Source: Burkholderiales bacterium
Lineage (GTDB): Bacteria; Pseudomonadota; Gammaproteobacteria; Burkholderiales; Burkholderiaceae_C
DNA length: 13,642 bases
NCBI GenBank assembly: GCA_011390055.1
Contig: JAABTC010000017.1
Span: 1-13,642 of the forward strand
Direction of reading: 5' to 3'
Shown: piece by piece, positions 8,389 to 13,642 of the stretch
How the letters are laid out: each line of letters begins with the position of its first letter
Numbering within the stretch: position 1 is the first letter of the stretch
Notes under the pieces: generated by a model
What the model was told of the DNA's origin: nothing
Databases searched by the model: none
Seen by the model: only the letters and a program-made list of their open reading frames with translations
Program-made: the position numbers and the translations under genes

Positions 8389-8646
8389 ATGGCGTTCGGA
8401 AGTGTCAAGTGGTTCAACGACGCCAAGGGCTTCGGCTTCATCGAACCCGAAGCGGGTGGTGGCGACGTTTTCGCGCACTTCTCGTGCATCCAGATGGAAG
8501 GTTTTCGCACCCTCAAGCAAGGCGGCCGGGTGTCCTTCGACCTGGTCCAGGGCCCGAAGGGCGACCAGGCCCAGAACATCCGACCGGTCGACTTGCAAGG
8601 CGTGCCGCTCGCGCCAGCCGTCCAGGCCGACACCGCCAACGCCTGA
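8389..8646 (+). CDS. cspD: CspD-type cold-shock-domain protein
   Basis: This 85-residue protein is a single cold-shock domain (OB fold) that binds single-stranded RNA or DNA. RNP1 is KGFGFI (13-18) and RNP2 is DVFAHF (26-31). It matches CspD more than CspA: IQMEGFRTLK (34-43) and QGPKG (54-58) both have near-identical counterparts in E. coli CspD, which blocks DNA replication in stationary phase. Its position, divergent from clpS-clpA, is also that of E. coli cspD. The protein has a C-terminal tail of about 15 residues rich in Ala, Pro and Val after the domain, and E. coli CspD (74 residues) likewise ends in a short tail. The start is fixed by a strong ribosome site. Whether it inhibits replication here is not known. 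Confidence 0.92.
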   Translation: MAFGSVKWFNDAKGFGFIEPEAGGGDVFAHFSCIQMEGFRTLKQGGRVSFDLVQGPKGDQAQNIRPVDLQGVPLAPAVQADTANA

Positions 8647-8657
8647 GCCCTCGCAGC

Positions 8658-8678
8658 GCGGGTCCAGGCGCGACCCGC
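8658..8678. terminator. GC-rich hairpin between the ends of cspD and mtnP (weak terminator candidate)
   Basis: GCGGGTC (8658-8664) pairs with GACCCGC (8672-8678) around a 7-nt loop, 11 bases after the cspD stop. No T-run follows on either strand, so it does not meet the usual rule for an intrinsic terminator. It lies where the two convergent transcripts should end and might slow polymerase or protect 3' ends. Confidence 0.3.
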
Positions 8679-8734
8679 TCAACCGCCCGAGCGTCGGCAG
8701 GCTGCGAAGCCCACCGCTGCCAGGCCGGCCAGCC

Positions 8735-9580
8735 TCACGAGCGGATCACCGCCAGCCACTCGCGCTGGGACGCATCGAGCGCGGTGTCCGGCGTCAGCAA
8801 TGCAGCCGCCAGCGCCGAGCGAATCTCCGGCTCGGGCTGCGGCAGCGGTGCGCGCAGCAACTCGTCGAGCAAGCTCCGCGCATCTGTGAGCGTCTGCCCA
8901 TAGCGCTCGAAGATGGCCGCGACGCTCACATGCTGCGTCGGATCGTCGAGCCAGCAGTCGTAGTCGGTCACCAGCCCCACCGTGGCGTAGGCGATCTGTG
9001 CCTCGCGCGCCAGAAAGACCTCCGGCACATTGGTCATCCCCACCAGATGGCAGCCCGCCTGGCGCAGGAAGTGGCTTTCGGCCTGCGTGCCCAGGCGCGG
9101 CCCCTCGACGCAGGCGTAGGTCAGTCCGCGGTGGACCGGCACGCCGATGCGCTCGCCGGCGGCCTGCACGGCCGAGACCAGTGCCGCGCTGACCGGTCGC
9201 GCAGTCGAGACATGCGCGGCCACCCCGCCGCCGAAAAAGCTGCGCTCGCGCACGCCCCGGGTCCAGTCGAAATACTGTTCGGGCATGGCGAGGGCGCCCG
9301 GTGGCACCTCGATCGACAGGCTGCCGACCGCCGAGAAGCCCAGCAGCAGCGTCGCCCCGGCGCGCTTGAGCGCGTAGACATTGGCGCGGTAGTTCACCTC
9401 GTGCGGCAGCAGCCGGTGGCCTGCCCCATGCCGCGCCAGGAACAACAGCGGCACGCCGTGCAGACGCCCGCGCAGGATCTCGCCGGAGGGCGTGCCGAAG
9501 GGCGTTTGACCGCTGACACGGTCTTCGATCTTGAGTCCGGGCAGGTCGTAAATCCCGGTTCCACCGACGATCGCAAGCAT
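8735..9580 (-). CDS. mtnP: S-methyl-5'-thioadenosine phosphorylase-like nucleoside phosphorylase
   Basis: This 281-residue member of the PNP/MTAP family cleaves a purine nucleoside with phosphate. Known MTAPs turn methylthioadenosine into adenine and methylthioribose-1-phosphate. Visible motifs are IVGGTGIYD (4-12), FLARHG (47-52), VNYRANVYALK (62-72), VEGPRLGTQAES (158-169), GMTNVPEVFLAREA (181-194) and TDYDCW (205-210). D206 and D208 match the aspartate pair that reads the 6-amino group of adenine in human MTAP. As I recall, the P. aeruginosa methylthioinosine enzyme has an Asn-containing stretch there. The ATG at 9580 is chosen because GAGGAG lies 8 nt upstream. A GTG at 9589 would sit on top of that site. 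It is the last gene of the operon with the phosphoesterase-like gene and the PhnCDE-like transporter, so its natural substrate may be another 5'-modified adenosine. Confidence 0.9.
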   Translation of the reverse strand: MLAIVGGTGIYDLPGLKIEDRVSGQTPFGTPSGEILRGRLHGVPLLFLARHGAGHRLLPHEVNYRANVYALKRAGATLLLGFSAVGSLSIEVPPGALAMPEQYFDWTRGVRERSFFGGGVAAHVSTARPVSAALVSAVQAAGERIGVPVHRGLTYACVEGPRLGTQAESHFLRQAGCHLVGMTNVPEVFLAREAQIAYATVGLVTDYDCWLDDPTQHVSVAAIFERYGQTLTDARSLLDELLRAPLPQPEPEIRSALAAALLTPDTALDASQREWLAVIRS

Positions 9581-9585
9581 GGGCG

Positions 9586-10581
9586 TCACTCCTCGACGCG
9601 AACGGCGTCGTTCGCATGGTAGGCAGGGCCGTGCGTGATGCGCTCGAAGTACGACCGGTGAGCCTCACTGCCCACGGGCCACAGGCGCAGAAACTCACGC
9701 TGCCAAGCGTCATCGTCGATGTCGATGGCGATCGCCTCGGCGTGGACCCGCGGATTCGGTGACGGCCCGATGCAAAGCCCGTGGCGCCGCGCCGCGCCGC
9801 GGAACGGCCGCAGGGCGATGCGCGTCAGCAGACCGGCACGGTCGCCAGTGAAATTTCGCATGCCAGCCGCGCCGTTGTTCAACACCCAGCGTGGCGCCGC
9901 AGACCTGCTCGCGCGCAGCCCTTGAAAAACCGGCAGGCAGGTGTGTGTGCATGCGAAGGCATCGACCTCGCCACGCGCGAACCAGTTGCGCGCGGTGCGG
10001 CGGTGCGCTGCGTCGCGCAGGTGCTCCTGCGCGAAGCCCCAGCCGGCGAGCGACTGCGCATCGCCGTGCACGATGCCGATCCGCACGTCGCCGACGTCGG
10101 CGCGCAGCCACATCGGGAGGGCGGCGAGTTGCGCGCGCTGCGCCCCGGTTGCCGCGCATCGCAGTTGTCCGAGGATGCGGTTCGAGCGCTCGACCACGTC
10201 CTCGCCGACCCAGTCGGGGTAAGCGCAGCCGCAGCCCGCGTCGGCGTCAGCCTCTGCGGCGATCTCGGTTTCCACATTGCCCCGCAGCGCCGCGTGTGCG
10301 AGCACGCCGCGCTGCACCCGCTCGAACACCGCCGCGTCGACATCGAACCAGTGGAAGTCGCCGTTGAACACCAGGCGCTTGCGGCCGCTCTCGCGATCGA
10401 AAAGCTCGAGAACCCGTTCGAGCGCGAACGGATTGCCGTAAAGCCCGCCGACGACGTAGAGCACGTCCAGGCCAGCGAGTCCGTCCGACGGGGGCGAGGC
10501 GAACACCTCGGGTGCGTAGCGGTAGTGCAGCGGGCAGCTGCGCCCCGGTGCAGCCGCCTCGTCGATCGTCCCAGCCGTCAC
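9586..10581 (-). CDS. Metallophosphoesterase-like protein with altered first metal motif
   Basis: This 331-residue protein follows the layout of calcineurin-like phosphoesterases but not their full consensus. The first motif, usually S-D-x-H-G-N, reads GGLYGN (45-50) inside VVGGLYGNPFALERVL, so the metal-binding Asp and His are replaced by Gly46 and Tyr48. Later motifs are present: NGDFHWF (73-79), RGNVE (100-104, usually RGNHD), VHGD (171-174) and THT (212-214). A CGC pair lies at 117-119. It may bind metals differently, bind one metal, or be a non-catalytic relative. The GTG start at 10581 overlaps the stop of the ATPase gene by 4 nt (GTGA), and no internal Met occurs before residue 157. 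It sits between the transporter genes and the phosphorylase, so removing phosphate from a pentose-1-phosphate product is an attractive but untested role. Fold call probable; function unknown. Confidence 0.8.
   Translation of the reverse strand: MTAGTIDEAAAPGRSCPLHYRYAPEVFASPPSDGLAGLDVLYVVGGLYGNPFALERVLELFDRESGRKRLVFNGDFHWFDVDAAVFERVQRGVLAHAALRGNVETEIAAEADADAGCGCAYPDWVGEDVVERSNRILGQLRCAATGAQRAQLAALPMWLRADVGDVRIGIVHGDAQSLAGWGFAQEHLRDAAHRRTARNWFARGEVDAFACTHTCLPVFQGLRASRSAAPRWVLNNGAAGMRNFTGDRAGLLTRIALRPFRGAARRHGLCIGPSPNPRVHAEAIAIDIDDDAWQREFLRLWPVGSEAHRSYFERITHGPAYHANDAVRVEE
9589..9594 (-). promoter_or_regulatory. Ribosome binding site of mtnP, deciding its start
   Basis: On the minus strand GAGGAG overlaps the stop region of the phosphoesterase-like gene and lies 8 nt before ATG 9580. 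The alternative GTG (9589-9587) begins on the last G of this site, which leaves no room for initiation there. Confidence 0.75.
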
Positions 10582-11459
10582 GCCTGGACTTTCAGTTCGC
10601 TACCGTGGCATCGGGGTTCGAGATGCACGCCCTCGGCGCGGTCCTGGGCGCGGGTCACTGCGGCGTGCGGCGAGCGCGAGCCGTACAGATCGCGCCATGC
10701 CGCTGCGTCCACCCGGTCGAAGGGCAGATCCCACCGGATCGCTCCGTGGGCCAGCCCGATCACGCGCGTGGCCAGTGCGGGGATCAGATCGAGGTCGTGC
10801 ACCACGGTCACCAGTGTCTGGCGTGTGGCCGCGGCGGCGCTGCGCAAGCCGATGCAAACCTGTGCGGTGGCGTGCGGGTCGAGCGCGGACGTCGGCTCGT
10901 CGGCCAGCACCAGCCGCGGCCGCTGCAGCGCCAGGCGGGCCAGGCCGACCTTCTGCCGCTCGCCGCCGGACAGGCGATCGGCACGCACGTCTGCCCGTTC
11001 GGCGAGACCGAGCACGCCGAGGGCCGCGTCGGCCTCGGCGACCAGCGACTCGGGGTAGTGGCGCCACCAGCTGCGCCACGCCTGCGCGCCCGACAGCCGA
11101 GCCAGCGCCCCGACCAGCACGTTCTCGCGCGCGGTGAGGCGCGGCACCAGATGCAGCCCCTGCATCACGACGCCAACCTCGCGCCGCAGCGCGCGCCACC
11201 CGGCCCGCCCCAGGGGCGCATCCGCTGCAGGTCCGATCGTGCGCCCGAGCACGTTCACGCTGCCAAGCTGTGGCAGCGTCATGCCGGCGATCACCCGCAG
11301 CAGGGTGCTCTTGCCCGCGCCGTTGGGCCCGACGATCGCCACCCGCTCGCCCGGCATCAACATGAGATGCTTCACGTGCAGCAGGGTCCGCGATGCGGTG
11401 ATGACGCGCACGTCGTGCAAGCTCACCGCAGCGTCCGACGGCACCGGGTCGGGCTTCAC
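10578..11459 (-). CDS. phnC: PhnC-like ABC transporter ATP-binding protein
   Basis: This is the 293-residue ATPase of a phosphonate/oxyanion-type importer, acting on the cytoplasmic side of the membrane. It has Walker A GPNGAGKST (44-52), the Q-loop at Q100 in GVVMQGLHLVPRLTARENV, signature LSGGERQK (163-170), Walker B LVLADEP (183-189), a D-loop in SALDP (191-195) and the switch H221 in VVHDLDL. The early glutamine loop followed by LTARENVLVGAL is typical of the PhnC branch. The GTG at 11459 overlaps the permease stop by 4 nt (GTGA), with GAGG 8-9 nt upstream. The end overlaps the phosphoesterase-like gene in the same way. About 30 residues after residue 260 extend beyond the core. The symbol reflects family, not proven substrate. 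Confidence 0.9.
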   Translation of the reverse strand: MKPDPVPSDAAVSLHDVRVITASRTLLHVKHLMLMPGERVAIVGPNGAGKSTLLRVIAGMTLPQLGSVNVLGRTIGPAADAPLGRAGWRALRREVGVVMQGLHLVPRLTARENVLVGALARLSGAQAWRSWWRHYPESLVAEADAALGVLGLAERADVRADRLSGGERQKVGLARLALQRPRLVLADEPTSALDPHATAQVCIGLRSAAAATRQTLVTVVHDLDLIPALATRVIGLAHGAIRWDLPFDRVDAAAWRDLYGSRSPHAAVTRAQDRAEGVHLEPRCHGSELKVQA

Positions 11460-12346
11460 AGCAAGGCCTCGCGAATGCGGCGCGACAGCGCATCGAACGC
11501 CATCACCAACGCCACGACCACGAGCAGGATCGTCGCCAGCCGGCTCCACTGGAACAGGCTCACCGCCTCGCTGATCAACAGGCCCAGCCCGCCGGCGCCG
11601 ATCAGCCCGAGGATGGTGGAGTCGCGGATGTTGAACTCCCACACGTACAGGTGGTGGCTGACGAACTGTGGCAGCACCGAGGGCCACACGCCGTGGAAGA
11701 ACACCTGCGACGGGCTCGCGCCAGTGGCGCGCACAGCGTCGACCGACGCCATGTCGAGCGACTCGATGCTCTCGGTGTAGAGCTTGCCGTAGGTGCCCAT
11801 CGAGTGCAGCGCGATGGCCAGGATGCCGGCCGTCGGACCCAGCCCGACGATGCCCACGAGCACCAGGCCGAAGACCAGCGTGTGCACCGCGCGCGTGATG
11901 TCGAGCAGGCCTCGGGCGGCCCAGGCAAAGGGTCGCGGTGCGTGAAGATTGCGCGCGGCAAGCATGGCCAACGGCAGCGCCAGCAAGGCGGCGAGCAGCG
12001 AGCCGAGTGTGGCGATCTGCAGCGTGACCCAGGTGGCGCGGCCGAGGCCGGCGACGAAGGAGGCCTCGACCACGCGCCGGTCTTCGACCCGCAGCAGCGT
12101 GCCGTCGTCGCTGCGGTACTCCAGCCGTTCGGGCCCCAACCAGATATCGATGAAACTCGGACGTGCAAACTCGCCCACCGACTTGAGCAGGTTGTCCCAG
12201 GGGTTGCGTCCCAGGCTCAGGTCGCCCGCTGCCGCGAGCGTGACGATGCAGACCACCACCAGCACCCCGTACACCAGGGCCAGAGCCGCAAAGCCGGCGC
12301 GGCCACGCGGCAGCGCAAAGCGCGCGGGTGCAATCGCCATGCCCAT
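11456..12346 (-). CDS. phnE: PhnE-like ABC transporter permease
   Basis: This 296-residue inner-membrane permease is the channel partner of the PhnC-like ATPase. Hydrophobic segments are seen at about 18-40, 105-131, 147-168, 169-185, 244-263 and 268-287. The cytoplasmic coupling loop that docks on the ATPase (EAA-type) is visible as VDAVRATGASPSQVFFHGVW (202-221). GLGPTAGILAIALHSMGTYGKL (168-189) and FNIRDSTILGLIGAGGLG (238-255) are typical of PhnE. A polar stretch of about 60 residues (42-102) follows the first membrane segment and is probably periplasmic. The ATG at 12346 lies 17 nt after the binding-protein stop, and a second ATG two codons later is equally possible. The gene order binding protein - permease - ATPase differs from phnC-phnD-phnE in E. 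coli. Confidence 0.9.
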   Translation of the reverse strand: MGMAIAPARFALPRGRAGFAALALVYGVLVVVCIVTLAAAGDLSLGRNPWDNLLKSVGEFARPSFIDIWLGPERLEYRSDDGTLLRVEDRRVVEASFVAGLGRATWVTLQIATLGSLLAALLALPLAMLAARNLHAPRPFAWAARGLLDITRAVHTLVFGLVLVGIVGLGPTAGILAIALHSMGTYGKLYTESIESLDMASVDAVRATGASPSQVFFHGVWPSVLPQFVSHHLYVWEFNIRDSTILGLIGAGGLGLLISEAVSLFQWSRLATILLVVVALVMAFDALSRRIREALL

Positions 12347-12363
12347 CGCCCGTCAACCGAGGG

Positions 12364-13251
12364 TCACTTGGCCGCCAGCTTGCCGGTGGCAAGCCCGGCG
12401 TCGCGGATCGGCTTGTAGTAGCCGTTGTCGGTGGCGACGAAGCCGGTGTAATTGGCAGGCAGCAGGCTGGGCTGCGACGGCAACAGGGCACCCACTTCCG
12501 CCAGCGCCGCCTGCAGGCGCTTGACGAAGACAGCATCCTTGGCAAGCGTCGCACTGACCGCGAAGGCGTCGTTGGGCAGCGGGGCCGACTGCCAGATCAC
12601 CTTGCTCCGCTCGGCCTTGATCAGACCCTGCTCGATCATCGCGCTGCGGTTGCGGTTGTAGTCGGCGCCGGCGTCGAGCTGGCCCGCCGTGACCTGCGTC
12701 TGGATCGCCTGGTGCTTGGTGTAGAGCACGCGTGCGAAGTGCGCCTCGGGGTCGATGCCGCGCTGCTGGAACAGGTGCAAGGGGATCAGGTAGCCCGAGG
12801 TCGAGCCCTTGTCGCCGAAGGCGAAGGTGCGGCCTTTGCCCTTGGCGCCGAGCAGGTCGTCGATGCTGGCCAGCCCCGAGGCGGGGTGCGTGACGATCAT
12901 CGCGAAGTACTCGGGCTTGCCCTGGTAGAGGATGGTCGACACGACCTTGGCATCGGCAAAGTGGTTGGCGAGCACGTAACCCCAGGGGCCCATCAGCGCC
13001 AGATCGGTCTCGCCGTTGGCCAGGCTCTTCGCCAGCCCTTCCCAGCTGTCGACCGTGCGCAACTCGACTGGGCGGCCGAGCCGCTGCGCCAGGTGCTGCG
13101 CGAGGGGCCGGTAGGTGGCGTCGTTCTTCTCGCGGTCGGGCTGGAACATGCCGACGCCGAATTTCAGCGGCATGGACGGTTGGGCATGGGCCAGCGGCGG
13201 CAGGATGGCGGCGACAGCGAGCTGAATCAGGGTACGTCGGTCAAGGCTCAC
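12364..13251 (-). CDS. phnD: PhnD-like phosphate/phosphite/phosphonate-type periplasmic binding protein
   Basis: This 295-residue solute-binding protein should deliver the substrate to the PhnE/PhnC-like importer. Residues 1-23 form a signal peptide with a twin arginine (LDRRTLIQL), a short hydrophobic core and the cleavage site AHA before Q24, so export by Tat is possible as well as Sec. Family features are DSWEGLAKSLANGETDLALMGPWGYVLA (68-95), the oxyanion-binding loop STSGYLIP (150-157) in the stretch FGDKGSTSGY, GQLDAGADY (190-198) and TGFVATDNGYYKPIRD (269-284). In E. coli PhnD the equivalent Ser-Thr-Ser loop holds the phosphonate oxygens. The mature protein has no cysteine, which argues against an AioX-type arsenite site. 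The GTG start overlaps the glycosyltransferase stop by 4 nt, and GGAG lies 7 nt upstream. The ligand is unknown; phosphonate, phosphite, phosphate or another oxyanion are all possible. Confidence 0.88.
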   Translation of the reverse strand: MSLDRRTLIQLAVAAILPPLAHAQPSMPLKFGVGMFQPDREKNDATYRPLAQHLAQRLGRPVELRTVDSWEGLAKSLANGETDLALMGPWGYVLANHFADAKVVSTILYQGKPEYFAMIVTHPASGLASIDDLLGAKGKGRTFAFGDKGSTSGYLIPLHLFQQRGIDPEAHFARVLYTKHQAIQTQVTAGQLDAGADYNRNRSAMIEQGLIKAERSKVIWQSAPLPNDAFAVSATLAKDAVFVKRLQAALAEVGALLPSQPSLLPANYTGFVATDNGYYKPIRDAGLATGKLAAK

Positions 13252-13642
13252 GCGGTTTCTCCAGTGGACAAGGGCACAGCGCCTGCGCGCGTCGCAACAA
13301 GCTCGGGCAAGTCTTCACGCCACGCGGCAGGAAGGTGGACCAGGTCCCGCGGCTCGTCGATGTCGGCCACCGGCGCCAGCTCGGCCCAGCGCATGCCGGC
13401 GGCGCGCAACCGTCGGCGGGTCTCCTCCATCACCCCGGCGGTGCTCCAGGCCATGTCGGAAAACCAGCGCGGGTCGGCACGGCGTTGGCCGACGAGCACG
13501 TAGCCGCCATCGAGGGCCGGCACGAACACCGCGTTGTGGTCGAGCAGGCGCTCGCCCGCGCTGCGCAGCATTGCGGCGTCGAGCGCCGGCGCGTCGGTGC
13601 CGATCAACAGAGCGCGCCCGTGCCGCATCAGCGCCCGCGCGA
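13248..13642 (-). CDS. DUF2064 / TIGR04282-type glycosyltransferase (5' end beyond window)
   Basis: The visible 130 residues are the C-terminal part of a small GT-A-like glycosyltransferase of the DUF2064 family, to which TIGR04282 (named for arsenosugar biosynthesis) belongs. Typical motifs are LLIGTDAPALDAAML, with the family-wide GTD-x-P, then VPALDGGYVLVGQRR, with DGGYxLxG, then MAWSTAGVMEET, with WST, and VADIDEPRDL near the end. The reading frame is open to the window edge, so the ATG visible at 13628 is internal and not the start. The end of the gene overlaps the GTG of the binding-protein gene (GTGA). Its sugar donor and acceptor are unknown. It is the first visible gene of the operon, and the promoter and any further genes lie outside the window. 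Confidence 0.85.
   Translation of the reverse strand, partial: ARALMRHGRALLIGTDAPALDAAMLRSAGERLLDHNAVFVPALDGGYVLVGQRRADPRWFSDMAWSTAGVMEETRRRLRAAGMRWAELAPVADIDEPRDLVHLPAAWREDLPELVATRAGAVPLSTGETA
13259..13262 (-). promoter_or_regulatory. Ribosome binding site of the phnD-like gene
   Basis: On the minus strand GGAG lies 7 nt before the GTG at 13251, inside the end of the glycosyltransferase gene. It supports the GTG start, which is also needed for a complete signal peptide. Confidence 0.6.

Noticed and set aside
9587..9589. GTG start for the MTA phosphorylase overlapping the upstream stop
   Set aside because: The only good ribosome site would overlap the start codon itself. The ATG at 9580 has correct spacing and gives the family-typical N-terminus.
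10578..12554. 658-codon open frame containing the PhnC-like ATPase
   Set aside because: Residues before the GTG at 11459 are a shifted reading of the permease gene. The ATPase domain begins at that GTG.
13248..13628. A complete 126-residue glycosyltransferase starting at the ATG at 13628
   Set aside because: The frame stays open to the window edge and the family needs an N-terminal nucleotide-binding half, so this ATG is internal and the gene is cut by the window.

Overview
The window is GC-rich, densely packed chromosomal DNA of a Gram-negative proteobacterium, most likely a betaproteobacterium of the order Burkholderiales. The support for this is the order cysS - DNA glycosylase - accA, the lipid A gene lpxH, the clpS-clpA pair, and protein sequences typical of that group. 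Fifteen protein genes are supported; the first and last run off the window. No tRNA, rRNA, insertion sequence, CRISPR array or phage gene was seen, and no stretch longer than about 200 bases lacks a gene.

Layout. (1) Bases 1-2689, minus strand: cysS, an AlkA-type DNA glycosylase and accA (3' end cut off) form one compact operon. (2) Bases 2824-5504, plus strand: divergent from cysS are a periplasmic cyclophilin, a cytoplasmic cyclophilin (ppiB), lpxH and an MtfA-like metallopeptidase, spaced 0-16 nt apart. The cysS / ppiB-lpxH divergence matches E. coli. The 134-bp region between the two operons holds four copies of AGCGGCC in alternating orientation. (3) Bases 5515-8187, minus strand: the clpA unfoldase and its adaptor clpS, whose ATG and TAA are directly adjacent. 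(4) Bases 8389-8646, plus strand: a CspD-type cold-shock protein divergent from clpS, as in E. coli, with a readable sigma-70-type promoter. (5) Bases 8735-13642, minus strand: a six-gene operon read from right to left. It encodes a DUF2064/TIGR04282-type glycosyltransferase (5' end cut off), a PhnD-like binding protein, a PhnE-like permease, a PhnC-like ATPase, an unusual metallophosphoesterase-like protein and an MTA-phosphorylase-like enzyme.

Regions 1-4 are conserved housekeeping: amino-acid charging, DNA repair, fatty-acid synthesis, protein folding, lipid A synthesis and N-degron proteolysis. Region 5 is the interesting part. It joins an oxyanion/phosphonate-type ABC importer to three enzymes that could act in series on a 5'-modified adenosine: a phosphorylase releases adenine, a phosphatase-like protein may remove the phosphate, and a glycosyltransferase may act on the sugar. 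The glycosyltransferase family is named for arsenosugar biosynthesis. A role in making or salvaging arsenic (or similar) nucleosides and sugars is therefore a reasonable hypothesis, but no ArsM or ArsS gene lies in the window. GTGA stop/start overlaps join several of these genes, so they are probably expressed as one unit.
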